Below, in pieces: positions 1-7,823 of a DNA stretch of 64,000 nt. Location: assembly GCF_001742225.1 (NCBI RefSeq), contig NZ_CP017076.1, positions 1,389,001-1,453,000 on the forward strand, written 5' to 3'. Within the stretch, counting starts at the first letter, position 1; the number at the start of each line of letters is the position of its first letter. The stretch is from Novosphingobium resinovorum. GTDB lineage: Bacteria > Pseudomonadota > Alphaproteobacteria > Sphingomonadales > Sphingomonadaceae. The translations under genes were made by a program, and so were the position numbers. Below the pieces are notes generated by a model. The model was not told where the DNA came from. It did not search any database and saw nothing but the letters and a program-made list of their open reading frames with translations.

Positions 1-38
1 GTATCCTGACGCGAACGTAGCCGGTCACGGCCAGCGGT

Positions 39-55
39 CCCGGATAAAGTCCGGG
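39..55. repeat. short inverted repeat upstream of the LysR gene
   Basis: CCCGGA, a five-base loop and TCCGGG form a small hairpin ending about 20 bases before the LysR start. The arms resemble the core of the stronger hairpin at 8236-8266, so this may be a worn copy of the same element or the terminator of a gene left of the window. The bases before it are too few to decide. Confidence 0.3.
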
Positions 56-75
56 GCGACGAAAAGGAGCACCCC

Positions 76-993
76 TTGTCCGAAGCCGGAATGCGATACC
101 TGCTGGAAGCGCTCAGCGCGGGATCGATGCGCGCGGCGGGGGACCGGCTCAACGTCGCGCCGTCCTCGATCAGCCGCCAGATCGCGCAGCTGGAAAGCCA
201 GTACGGCCTCGCCCTGATCGAGAAGGGGCGGCGCGGCGTGCGCCTGACCCACGCGGGCGAGATCGTCATCGCCCACTACCGCAACCAGCTGGCCGACCGC
301 GAGGCGCTGCGTGCCAAGCTGGAGGAACTGCGCTCGGTCCGCACGGGCCAAGTGACCGCAGCCATCGGCGACGGCTTCGCGGGGCAGAGCTTCACCTCGA
401 TCGTCAGCCAGTTCTCGCAAGCGAACCCGCTGATCCGGCTGGAGATCCTCACCGGTTCCACCACCGAGATTCTGCGCATGATCGCGGATGACGAGGCGCA
501 TTTCGGCCTCGTCTTCTCGACTCCGAACGACATGAAGATCCACGTCCGTTCGGTGATCGCGCAGCCGCTGATGGCGATCATGCTCCCTGACAACCCGCTG
601 GCCGCACAGCCGAGCGTCACCATCGCGCAGCTGGCGCAAGTGCCGCTGGTGCTGCCGCCCGCGCATTTCCGCATCCGCCAGATCCTGAGCGCGGCGGAGG
701 CCAATTCAAAGACCTACTTCCAGCCCGCGATCACCTCGAACTCGATCCACGTCATGCAGGACATGGTGCGCGCGGGGATCGCCGTTGCCATCCTGCCGCA
801 GATTTCGGTGTGGTCCGAACTGACCGAAGGCGCGATGGTCAGCGTGCCGATTGCCGACGACAGCATCGAGGAAACCACCACCAGCCTCGTCCTGCGCTCC
901 GGCCGCCAGCTGGAAGGCGCGCCGCTGCGCCTGCTCAAGCGCATCGAGGCGCAGTTGCGGCAGTGGAACCGGCCGGTGGGGCGGGAACGGTGA
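76..993 (+). CDS. LysR-family transcriptional regulator
   Basis: LysR-type regulator of 305 residues, the usual family length. An N-terminal winged helix-turn-helix lies at about residues 6-65 (GDRLNVAPSSISRQIAQLE), followed by a periplasmic-binding-protein-like effector domain to the end. The start is a TTG: AAGGAG at 64-69 sits six bases before it, whereas the next ATG at 91 has no well-placed ribosome site. It precedes a symporter, a DapA-family enzyme and a trimeric dehydrogenase on the same strand. Three T-N11-A palindromes before those units (1119, 2978, 7217) are plausible binding sites for it. The effector is unknown, probably the amine or imino acid handled by the neighbours. Confidence 0.9.
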   Translation: MSEAGMRYLLEALSAGSMRAAGDRLNVAPSSISRQIAQLESQYGLALIEKGRRGVRLTHAGEIVIAHYRNQLADREALRAKLEELRSVRTGQVTAAIGDGFAGQSFTSIVSQFSQANPLIRLEILTGSTTEILRMIADDEAHFGLVFSTPNDMKIHVRSVIAQPLMAIMLPDNPLAAQPSVTIAQLAQVPLVLPPAHFRIRQILSAAEANSKTYFQPAITSNSIHVMQDMVRAGIAVAILPQISVWSELTEGAMVSVPIADDSIEETTTSLVLRSGRQLEGAPLRLLKRIEAQLRQWNRPVGRER

Positions 994-1011
994 TGTCAGG
1001 TTACCTTCGGA

Positions 1012-1090
1012 TCGTCATTGCGAGCGTAGCGAAGCAATCCAGGGCAGTATGAGGTCGCCCTGGATTGCTTCGCTACGCTCGCAATGACGA
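1012..1090. repeat. perfect 34-bp inverted repeat (REP-like)
   Basis: Arms 1012-1045 and 1057-1090 are exact reverse complements of 34 bases around an 11-base loop, containing CATTGCGAGCGTAGCGAAGC. It lies between the LysR stop and the next gene. Motifs of this kind are widely dispersed in alphaproteobacterial genomes (general knowledge), so it is read as a REP-like mobile palindrome that may also terminate transcription. No run of T follows either arm. Confidence 0.75.
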
Positions 1091-1118
1091 GATGGGTGGA
1101 AGGTAATCATACGGGTCG

Positions 1119-1139
1119 GCGTTTCGTTTTTCGCAACGT
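1119..1139. promoter_or_regulatory. LysR-type operator, copy 1 (imperfect)
   Basis: GCGTTTCG, a five-base spacer and CGCAACGT match the palindrome seen perfectly at 2978-2998, with six of eight bases in the left arm. T1123 and A1135 keep the T-N11-A spacing typical of LysR sites. Its centre is 85 bases before the ATG at 1214. Further GCAAC half sites follow at 1165 and 1195. Confidence 0.5.
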
Positions 1140-1213
1140 TTCGAGCATTGATTCGTCATTGAATGCAACGTTGACGGCGTCCACGCTGCTCATTGCAACA
1201 TCCGAGAGCACTG

Positions 1214-1447
1214 ATGACTGACCCGACCGACAACCCCGAAGACACCGGCCTGTCGCGCGCCGACCTGCTGCTGTTGCTGCCGTTCGTGTGGCAGCTGGGC
1301 TTCGCGCCATGGGCCAACGGCGTCGAGTGGGCGCCGCTGGGCCTGCCGTTCGGTATGGTCTGGCAGATGGCGGGTATCCTCTTCGCTACCGCCGTTCTGG
1401 GCCTCCGCTTCATGCTGGACGCGCGCAATAAGGAGGGCGGGGCATGA
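1214..1447 (+). CDS. small membrane protein paired with symporter (DUF3311-like)
   Basis: A 77-residue protein with two hydrophobic stretches, about residues 13-33 and 40-62, consistent with two membrane helices. Small proteins of the DUF3311 kind are often encoded just before sodium:solute symporters and probably act as an accessory subunit. The ATG at 1214 was chosen over a TTG at 1193 because GAGAGCA lies just upstream and the conserved-looking part starts there. Its stop overlaps the symporter start at 1444, so the two are translationally coupled. Family assignment is from size, topology and position. Confidence 0.75.
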   Translation: MTDPTDNPEDTGLSRADLLLLLPFVWQLGFAPWANGVEWAPLGLPFGMVWQMAGILFATAVLGLRFMLDARNKEGGA

Positions 1448-2898
1448 TCCTTTCGCTCATCCTGCTGATCGTGTGCGGCACTGTCGCCGGGTCGATGCTC
1501 TATGGTCGCCGCAAGCAGAAGCGCGCGCAGACCATGGAGGAATGGGCGCTCGGTGGCCGCAAGCTGGGCACGCTGGTGTTCTGGTTCCTCAACGCCGGTG
1601 AGATATACACGACGTTCGCCGTGCTCGGCATCTCGGGCTTTGCCTGGGCTTACGGCGCGCCTGCCTATCTGGCGTTCTGCTCGGTCTCGCTGTCGGCGGC
1701 GCTGGGCTATTGGCTGACGCCGATGATCCATGCCTATGGGCGGCGCCACGGCCTTGTCACGCAGGCGGACTTCTTCGCGCACCGCTATCAGGCGCGCTGG
1801 CTGGGCGTCTGCGTGGCGGCGGCGGGGCTGATCGCGCTGGTGGTCTACGTGCAGATCCAGGTCACCGCGCTGACTCTGGTGGTGCGCCTCGCCGCAGGGC
1901 CGTGGGTGAGCCAGGGCGCGGCGGCGGGCTTTTCGGTCGTGCTGATGCTGCTCTTCGTGTTCCTCGCGGGCCTGCGCTCCGCCGCCTTCGCCGCGGGCGT
2001 GAAGGACGTGGTGATGCTGATCGTGGTGATCGTGCTGGCCTGGACCGTCGCGAGCGTGGTGGGCGAGGCCTCGGTGCTCGACGTCTTCCGCACCGTCGGC
2101 GAGCGTTTCCCGCAGGCCACCCGCTTCCCCGGTCTCAAGCCCGAACTCGGCCTCGACGTGACCTGGCTGGTGACCTCGGCGATCAACGTGGCGCTGGGGA
2201 CGTACATCTTCCCGCACATGTTCCAGCTGTGCTACTCGGCCGACAGCGGCACGACGATCCGGCGCAACGCGGTGTTTCAGCCGATCTACTCGCTCTCGTA
2301 TTTCTTCATCATCCTGCTCGGCTTCGCTGCGCTGCTGGCCGGGACCAAGGCGCCCGGCGGCGACCCCAATTCGCTGCTGCTGGCCTTCGTGGAGCAGCGC
2401 TATCCGGCCTGGATGCTCGGCGTGCTGGCGGGGACGGCCTCGCTGTTGGCGCTCGTGCCCGGCTCGGTGCTGCTGCTGACCTGCGGCTCGATCTTCGGCC
2501 GCAACATCGTGCGCCCGCTGGTTCCGACCATAGACGACCGCACCGAACTGCTCGTCTCGCGCCTCGCGATGGTCGTGTTCGCCGCGATCGCGCTTTACCT
2601 GACTTTGGGTGCGAGCGGCTCGCTGGTCGAGATCGGCCTGTCCGCCTATGCCGCGATCGGCATGCTGGCGCCGGGCGTCTACTGCGCCTTCCTGCTGCGC
2701 CGCACTAGCGCCGCCGCCGTCCTGGGCGGATTGCTGACGGGTTATGCAGTGCTCTGGATGCCAACGTTGTCGAGCCTTGCCGCCGCATGGTTTCCGCACT
2801 GGGAGATCGGCCTCGTCGCGCTGATCGCCAATGCCGCGGTAACCGTGGGCCTGTCTCTGGCAAGCCCGCGCAAGGAGCTCGTCGCCCAACCCGCCTGA
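1444..2898 (+). CDS. sodium:solute symporter family transporter
   Basis: Integral membrane protein of 484 residues with about 12-13 hydrophobic segments, matching the solute:sodium symporter (SSS) family in length and pattern. An early cytoplasmic loop has the family motif EEWALGGRKLG (about residues 31-41), and SAAFAAGVKDVVM lies mid-protein. It follows a small two-helix protein and precedes the DapA-family gene, with a LysR-type operator upstream of the pair, so it is the likely importer of the substrate used by the downstream enzymes. The substrate (amino acid, opine or other carboxylate) cannot be read from the sequence. Confidence 0.9.
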   Translation: MILSLILLIVCGTVAGSMLYGRRKQKRAQTMEEWALGGRKLGTLVFWFLNAGEIYTTFAVLGISGFAWAYGAPAYLAFCSVSLSAALGYWLTPMIHAYGRRHGLVTQADFFAHRYQARWLGVCVAAAGLIALVVYVQIQVTALTLVVRLAAGPWVSQGAAAGFSVVLMLLFVFLAGLRSAAFAAGVKDVVMLIVVIVLAWTVASVVGEASVLDVFRTVGERFPQATRFPGLKPELGLDVTWLVTSAINVALGTYIFPHMFQLCYSADSGTTIRRNAVFQPIYSLSYFFIILLGFAALLAGTKAPGGDPNSLLLAFVEQRYPAWMLGVLAGTASLLALVPGSVLLLTCGSIFGRNIVRPLVPTIDDRTELLVSRLAMVVFAAIALYLTLGASGSLVEIGLSAYAAIGMLAPGVYCAFLLRRTSAAAVLGGLLTGYAVLWMPTLSSLAAAWFPHWEIGLVALIANAAVTVGLSLASPRKELVAQPA

Positions 2899-2923
2899 CG
2901 ACAGGCGACTGAGGCGCAAGACA

Positions 2924-2955
2924 ACGCCGCGTCCGGTTTCGACCGGGCGCGGCGT
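2924..2955. terminator. hairpin after the symporter gene
   Basis: Two 14-base arms, 2924-2937 and 2942-2955, pair with one G-U wobble around a TTCG loop. The hairpin lies 26 bases past the symporter stop and before the operator at 2978. TTCG loops are especially stable. There is no long T run, so an intrinsic terminator is likely but not certain. Confidence 0.5.
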
Positions 2956-2977
2956 CTTCGTGTCCAAGCCATGTCCG

Positions 2978-2998
2978 ACGTTGCGGCCAGCGCAACGT
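2978..2998. promoter_or_regulatory. LysR-type operator, copy 2 (perfect palindrome)
   Basis: ACGTTGCG-N5-CGCAACGT is a perfect 8-base palindrome with T-N11-A geometry (T2982, A2994). It sits 128 bases before the DapA-family start and in the same promoter region as a short GTTG-N5-CAAC repeat at 3019-3031. It is the best of three copies in this region. Confidence 0.6.
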
Positions 2999-3125
2999 TT
3001 TCGCCCGATGCGCGCCATTGTTGGAAAACAACCCCGCTGGCATCGATCGTCTGAAGGCAGAGAGCGGGACAAAGATCGCGCCGCTGCAGCAGGAATTTCC
3101 GCAGGTCAGGAACAAGGACGAAGCA

Positions 3126-4052
3126 ATGACGGTCAGCAAGCGGTCACGGGTGAACTGGCAGGGCTATATCCCCGCGATCACGACCCCCTTCATCGACGAG
3201 GACACCCTCGACGAAAAGGGCCTCGGCCTGCTGCTGGAATGGCTCGTCGATCAGGGCATGCACGGCCTCGTGCTGGCGGGCACCACCGGCGAATGGACCA
3301 GCATGCGCCCGGACGAGCGCAAGCGCCTGTTCGAACTGGCGGGTAGCCAGATGGCGAAGAAGGTGCCGCTCATCGCAGGCTGCTCCAGCTTCACCGCGCG
3401 CGAGACGATTGCTTATGCGCAGGCCGCCGCCGAGGCCGGTTTCGAGGGCGTGCTCATCACCCCGCCGCCTTACGTGCGCCCGCTGCCGAACGAGATCGTG
3501 GCGTTCTACGAGGAAGTCGGCGCCGCCATCGACCTGCCGATCTGCGTCTACAACTGGCCTCCGGGCACCGGCATCGACATGCCGCTGGAGACGCTGCGCC
3601 GCCTTGCCGACATCGACGCGATCGTCGCCATCAAGCAGTCCACCCCGCGTTTCACGCACTTCGCCGAGACCGTTTTCGCGCTGGGCGAGCAGGTCCGCGT
3701 GTTCGGCTATCCGATGGACGAACTGGGCCTGACGATGCTGCGCGTCCACGGCGGCGACGGCACGATGGGCGCGGGCGGCGTGCTCGGCCGCAACCAGACC
3801 GGCTTCTACGACAAGCTGTGGGCCGGTGATATCGAGGGCGCACGCGAATGCGGGCGCAAGGACCGGGTGCTGATGGAGGAATGGTACACGCCGGACCTCG
3901 TCGGCAGGTTCGGTTCCGGCCCGGCGATCCTCAAGGCCGCGCTCGATGCCATGGGCCTGCCCGGCGGTCCGGTGCGCAAGCCGCTGATCGACGTCACCGG
4001 CAAGGACCGCGAAAGCATTGCCGAGACGCTGCGAAAGCTCGATATGATCTGA
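3126..4052 (+). CDS. dihydrodipicolinate synthase (DapA)-family aldolase/deaminase
   Basis: TIM-barrel class I aldolase-superfamily enzyme of 308 residues. Visible family residues are GTTGE (52-56), Tyr142 in YNWP and the Schiff-base Lys170 in AIKQS. The ATG at 3126 has AAGGACG upstream; an upstream alternative at 3018 only adds unrelated sequence. It is followed two bases later by the first subunit of a trimeric FAD/[2Fe-2S] dehydrogenase. In hydroxyproline catabolism, a DapA-family deaminase (pyrroline-4-hydroxy-2-carboxylate deaminase) acts right after such a dehydrogenase, so that is the closest model. No proline epimerase or semialdehyde dehydrogenase is present, so the real substrate may differ. 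It is not expected to be the lysine-pathway DapA. Confidence 0.85.
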   Translation: MTVSKRSRVNWQGYIPAITTPFIDEDTLDEKGLGLLLEWLVDQGMHGLVLAGTTGEWTSMRPDERKRLFELAGSQMAKKVPLIAGCSSFTARETIAYAQAAAEAGFEGVLITPPPYVRPLPNEIVAFYEEVGAAIDLPICVYNWPPGTGIDMPLETLRRLADIDAIVAIKQSTPRFTHFAETVFALGEQVRVFGYPMDELGLTMLRVHGGDGTMGAGGVLGRNQTGFYDKLWAGDIEGARECGRKDRVLMEEWYTPDLVGRFGSGPAILKAALDAMGLPGGPVRKPLIDVTGKDRESIAETLRKLDMI

Positions 4053-4054
4053 CC

Positions 4055-5269
4055 ATGAGGATGCCGACGACGACCCACTGCGATATCCTGATCGTCGGCG
4101 GCGGACTCGTCGGCTGTGCTACGGCCTGGCACCTTTCCCGCTTGGGTTTCAAGGTGTTGCTGGCCGAGCGGGGGCACCTCAATTCGGGTGCCTCCGGGCA
4201 GAACGCGGGCTCGCTGCACTTCCAGATCGAGCGGCGCTTCCTCGAACAGGGCGAGAAGGCCGCCGCCGACGGCGCGCGCATCGTCTCGCTCAACCGCCTC
4301 GCGATCGAGGAGTGGAAGGGCATCGAGGAGATGCTCGGCCGGCCGCTCGATGTCGCCATGCACGGCGGACTGATGGTCGCCGAGACCGAGGCGGAGATGG
4401 ACCTCCTTGCCTTCAAGGTGGCCCGCGAGAACGAACTTGGCTTGCCCACAAGGGTACTCAACGGCACCCAACTGCACCATAAGGCCCCCGCACTGTCCCC
4501 CAACCTTGCCGGAGCCGCTTGGCTGGAGGACGAAGGCCATGCCAACCCGCGCATCCTCGTCGATGCCTTCGCCGATGGCGCGCGCGGGCAGGGGGCGGTG
4601 GTGCAGACGGGCACCGCACTCGCCGGACTCTCGATGCAGCGCGACCGGACCTATCGCGCCACGCTGCAAGGACTTGACGGCGAGGTCACGGCGAACACGC
4701 CGCGCGTGCTGTTGGCGGCGGGGCATTGGGTGCCGCGCCTTGCCGGGCTGCTCGGGCTCAACGTGCCGCTCTATCCCGCGCCGCTGATGATGAGCGTGAC
4801 CGATCGGACCGAGCCGGTGCTGCCTTACCTCATCCAGCACGTCGGGCGGCGGCTGTCGATGAAGCAGACCGAGGACGGCAACCTGCTGATCGGCGGCGGC
4901 TGGCCCTCGCGCCTTGCGAAGCGCGCCGACGGCACCCCCGATCTCGACCGTCCCGCGATCGTCGAGCTCGCCAACTTGCGCGCCAACCTGGAAGTCGCCG
5001 CGCGAGTCATGCCGGGGCTGGCCGAGCGCTCGCTGCTGCGGACATGGACCGGCACCACCTGCATTTCCGCCGATCAGCTTCCGATCGTCGGTGAGGTCGC
5101 CGCCGCGCCGGGGCTGTTCGTCGCGGCGGGGGGATCGCTGTTCACGCTTGGCCCGGTGCTGGCGCGGCTGCTCGCGCGCACGATCGCGGAAGGGGCCACG
5201 CCGGAAGAACTGACGATGTTCACGCCGCGCCGCTTCGCGCACCTCGATGCCTTCGCGGTGTTGCCGTGA
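4055..5269 (+). CDS. FAD-dependent oxidoreductase, catalytic subunit of trimeric amine/imino-acid dehydrogenase
   Basis: DadA/glycine-oxidase-type flavoenzyme of 404 residues. The Rossmann motif VGGGLVGCATAWHLSRLGF starts at about residue 14, and a C-terminal FAD-closing segment holds TGTTCISADQLPIVGE. It corresponds to the beta-like catalytic subunit of HcnC, opine oxidase and D-hydroxyproline dehydrogenase complexes, which oxidise a C-N bond of a secondary amine. The ATG at 4055 lies two bases after the DapA-family stop. Its stop overlaps the GTG of the ferredoxin-like subunit (GTGA), implying coupled translation and fixed stoichiometry. The substrate is inferred to be an imino acid or opine-like compound. 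Confidence 0.85.
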   Translation: MRMPTTTHCDILIVGGGLVGCATAWHLSRLGFKVLLAERGHLNSGASGQNAGSLHFQIERRFLEQGEKAAADGARIVSLNRLAIEEWKGIEEMLGRPLDVAMHGGLMVAETEAEMDLLAFKVARENELGLPTRVLNGTQLHHKAPALSPNLAGAAWLEDEGHANPRILVDAFADGARGQGAVVQTGTALAGLSMQRDRTYRATLQGLDGEVTANTPRVLLAAGHWVPRLAGLLGLNVPLYPAPLMMSVTDRTEPVLPYLIQHVGRRLSMKQTEDGNLLIGGGWPSRLAKRADGTPDLDRPAIVELANLRANLEVAARVMPGLAERSLLRTWTGTTCISADQLPIVGEVAAAPGLFVAAGGSLFTLGPVLARLLARTIAEGATPEELTMFTPRRFAHLDAFAVLP

Positions 5270-5559
5270 AGCGCGTCGAACAGGGCGTCACCCGGCCCGC
5301 GCCGGTCGCGGTGGAACTCGACGGCGCGCCGGTCATGGCACATCCCGGCGAGACGGTGGCGGTTGCCGTGCTATCCGCCACGCCGCGCTTTCGCGACGAC
5401 CGTTCGGGACAGGCGCGGGGGATGTTCTGCAACATGGGCACCTGTAGTGAATGCACCGTCTGGATCGCGCGCGGGGATGCGCCATGGCGCCGCCTGCGCG
5501 GCTGTCTCGTGCCCGTAGAGCCGGGCCTGCGCATCCGCACCGAAAGGCCGGAAGCATGA
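5266..5559 (+). CDS. small [2Fe-2S]-binding subunit of the dehydrogenase (HcnA-like)
   Basis: A 97-residue protein of the size of the HcnA/SoxA N-terminal ferredoxin-like subunit. The cluster-binding cysteines are visible in FCNMGTCSEC followed by RGCL, the CxxxxCxxC...C pattern of the Fer2_4 fold. It starts with GTG overlapping the preceding stop and its own stop overlaps the next ATG (ATGA), so it sits between two flavoprotein subunits in a tight operon. Its role is to pass electrons between the flavins and the electron acceptor. Confidence 0.85.
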   Translation: MKRVEQGVTRPAPVAVELDGAPVMAHPGETVAVAVLSATPRFRDDRSGQARGMFCNMGTCSECTVWIARGDAPWRRLRGCLVPVEPGLRIRTERPEA

Positions 5560-6956
5560 GCACTTACGACGTCGCCATCGTCGGCGGTGGTCCGGCGGGC
5601 CTCGCCGCTGCGGAGCGGACGCTGGCGGCGGGCCTCTCGACATGCGTGATCGACGAGCAGCAGCGGCCCGGCGGCCAAATCCTGCGCCAGCCTCCCACGA
5701 CGTTCTCGGTCCCCGGCTGGCTTAGCGGCGCGCCTTATCGCAAGGGCCGCGCGTTGCTGGATCGGGTGAGCGGCGACGCGCGGCTGCAATGGCTGGGTGG
5801 CCGCTCGGTGCTGGGCATCATGCCTGATGGCGAGGGTTTCGCGCTGACGCTCTCGGGCACGGCGGGCGGTATCGAACAGGTGCAGGCGCGGCGCGTGCTG
5901 GTGGCAGGTGGTTGCTATGACATGCCGGTGGCGCTGCCGGGCTGGACGCTACCCGGCGTCATGAGCGCGGGCGCGGTGCAGACGCTCATCAAGGCGCAAC
6001 AAGTGCTGCCCGGCCAGGGGATGGTCCTGTTCGGCACCCATCCGCTGATGATCGTCCTCGCGCAGCAGATCGTCGAGGCTGGCGGTGAATTCGCCGCCGT
6101 CTGCTTCGCGCAGCCCTTTGCCGCCATGGCGCGCACGGCGCTGGCGCACCTCCCGCGCGCCATGGCGAGGCCGGGGCCACTGCTTGCCGCTGCAGCCGGG
6201 ATCATGGCGCTACGCCGGGCCGGGGTGCCTGTTCGCTACGGTGCGCAGGCGTTGCGCTGCGAAGGCACCGACGCGGTGGAGCGCATCGTCTTCAGCAACG
6301 GCGAAAGCATCGCCTGCGACGTCGCCGCGATGTGCTACGGCTTCCTGCCGCAAGCCGACCTGATCCGCCAGATCGGCGCCGAGGTACGCTGGTCCGACCC
6401 CGCCGGAGGCTGGGAAGCCATCCACGACGAAGCCATGCGTTCGACCGTGCCGGGCCTCTACGTCGCGGGCGAGACTACCGGTGTCGCGGGCAGCGATGCG
6501 GCGATGGCCGAGGGCGCGTTGGCGGGGGTGACCATCGCGCAGGACGCGGGCGCTCTGTCGGCCGAGGAAGCGGCTGCGGCTATACGCAAGCCTCAGGCCG
6601 AGCGACAGGCGATGCAGGGCTTCATCGATCTTCTGCGCGGGGTCGCCGATCCCCGCCCATGGCTGCCGGAGCCGGAACCGGATACCCTGCTCTGCCGGTG
6701 CGAGGACATTTCCGCCGGAACCATCGATCGCGCGATTGCCGATGCGCTGGAAGTCGGTCCCTCGTTCGGGGCGAGCGCGATCAAGCTGCGCTGCCGGGCG
6801 GGAATGGGGCTGTGCCAGGGCCGGACCTGCGAGCACGCGCTGGTGCGCCGCATCGCCTCGGCGCGGGGCTGCCGAGAAGCCGAGGTGACCGGCTTCCGCC
6901 CGCGTTTCCCGGCACGCGCGGTGTCGGTGGCGGACTTACTGGATACCCAAGAATAA
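5556..6956 (+). CDS. FAD/NAD(P)-type oxidoreductase subunit with C-terminal [2Fe-2S] domain (HcnB-like)
   Basis: A 466-residue pyridine-nucleotide-disulfide-reductase-like subunit. GGGPAG (residues 10-15) binds FAD and a second Rossmann region lies mid-protein. The C-terminal 80 residues carry LLCRCED and CRAGMGLCQGRTC, the cysteine set of BFD-like [2Fe-2S] domains found in HcnB and opine/hydroxyproline dehydrogenase alpha subunits. It overlaps the ferredoxin-like gene by ATGA and ends the operon before a long repeat region. The three subunits together make a membrane-linked dehydrogenase that probably reduces the respiratory chain. Confidence 0.85.
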   Translation: MSTYDVAIVGGGPAGLAAAERTLAAGLSTCVIDEQQRPGGQILRQPPTTFSVPGWLSGAPYRKGRALLDRVSGDARLQWLGGRSVLGIMPDGEGFALTLSGTAGGIEQVQARRVLVAGGCYDMPVALPGWTLPGVMSAGAVQTLIKAQQVLPGQGMVLFGTHPLMIVLAQQIVEAGGEFAAVCFAQPFAAMARTALAHLPRAMARPGPLLAAAAGIMALRRAGVPVRYGAQALRCEGTDAVERIVFSNGESIACDVAAMCYGFLPQADLIRQIGAEVRWSDPAGGWEAIHDEAMRSTVPGLYVAGETTGVAGSDAAMAEGALAGVTIAQDAGALSAEEAAAAIRKPQAERQAMQGFIDLLRGVADPRPWLPEPEPDTLLCRCEDISAGTIDRAIADALEVGPSFGASAIKLRCRAGMGLCQGRTCEHALVRRIASARGCREAEVTGFRPRFPARAVSVADLLDTQE

Positions 6957-6965
6957 CCCCCTCCT

Positions 6966-7193
6966 CCCGCTCAGCCTGAGCTTGTCGAAGGCCCTGCGGC
7001 TGGCGCCTGGAGCCTGGAGCGCGACTTCCGCCGATCCATCGTCATTCCCGCGAAAGCGGGAACCCATCTCCTGACGCCGCCTGTTGCACGGGCATCAGAT
7101 GGGTCCCCGCCTTCGCGGGGATGACGACCGATGTTTCGAGCAACACTATCACGCTTTAATTCCCGGGCCTTCGACAGGCTCAGGCTGAGCGGG
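6966..7193. repeat. nested palindromes, two repeat families
   Basis: The outer arms 6966-6994 and 7165-7193 (29 bases, one mismatch) contain GCTCAGCCTGAGC and TCGAAGGCCC. Inside them lies a second inverted repeat, arms 7040-7069 and 7097-7126 (27 of 30 matching), containing CGTCATTCCCGCG. Both are of the dispersed kinds found across sphingomonad and related genomes (general knowledge). The arrangement looks like one element inserted into another. It fills most of the 353-base gap between the dehydrogenase operon and the VOC gene; no gene is seen there. Confidence 0.75.
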
Positions 7194-7216
7194 GGATGGG
7201 GAAGCGGCGGGCCTTT

Positions 7217-7237
7217 ACGTTGCGTCCATCGCAACAT
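7217..7237. promoter_or_regulatory. LysR-type operator, copy 3
   Basis: ACGTTGCG-N5-CGCAACAT differs from the palindrome at 2978 by one base and keeps T-N11-A. Its centre is 83 bases before the VOC start, nearly the same distance as copy 1 from its gene (85), suggesting the same promoter architecture. Confidence 0.55.
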
Positions 7238-7309
7238 CTTCGCTCAGTCCACGTCATTGCCGGAACACTCGTGCGGCGTAGGCTGGCCGCTTCCCAGCCG
7301 GAGATTCCC

Positions 7310-7801
7310 ATGACCGACGCCGCGTCCGACCGCCCCATCTTCATCGAGGCCGACCACGTATCCTGGACCGTGGCCGATGCCGACGCCGTCGCGCAGTGGT
7401 ACAAGGACGTCTTCGGCGCCACCGAACTGTTCCGCATGGGCCCGCTCGACGCCGCGCAGATCCCGGTGGGCGAGGACGGCCGCGACTGGATGGAAAGCCA
7501 CGTCAATGTGCCGGGCGCCTGCCTGACGCTGATCATGCTCAAGCTGACGGCGAACCTGAACTTCCAGCTTGTGCAGTACGACAAGCCCGCCGATCGCGGT
7601 ACGACCCTGCCGCGTAACTGCGATGCGGGCGGCCACCACCTCGGCATCAAGGCGGACGATGTGGAGAAGGCCAAGGCCTATCTCGCCGCTCATGGCTGCA
7701 CGCCGATGGAGACCATCGACATCACCGAGGGGCCGCTGGCGGGCAAGAAGAACCTCTATATTCTCGACCCCTGGGGCCACCAGCTCGAGATCGTCGACTG
7801 A
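7310..7801 (+). CDS. VOC-family (glyoxalase/bleomycin-resistance-like) enzyme
   Basis: A 163-residue single VOC unit: two beta-alpha-beta-beta-beta modules. Candidate metal ligands are His16 in ADHVSW, the histidines in GGHHLGIK and the terminal Glu in GHQLEIVD. The ATG at 7310 is chosen because the VOC fold begins there. It lies 22 bases before the RidA gene and has its own LysR-type operator. It may isomerise or cleave a product of the upstream amine dehydrogenase, but VOC proteins are too diverse for a specific reaction. Confidence 0.8.
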   Translation: MTDAASDRPIFIEADHVSWTVADADAVAQWYKDVFGATELFRMGPLDAAQIPVGEDGRDWMESHVNVPGACLTLIMLKLTANLNFQLVQYDKPADRGTTLPRNCDAGGHHLGIKADDVEKAKAYLAAHGCTPMETIDITEGPLAGKKNLYILDPWGHQLEIVD

Positions 7802-7823
7802 CCTTTCCTGACAGGAGCCTGCC

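Noticed and set aside
3126-4052. Calling this gene the lysine-pathway DapA
   Set aside because: It sits in a catabolic operon with an amine dehydrogenase and transporter, and the sequence around YNWPPGTG differs from biosynthetic enzymes.
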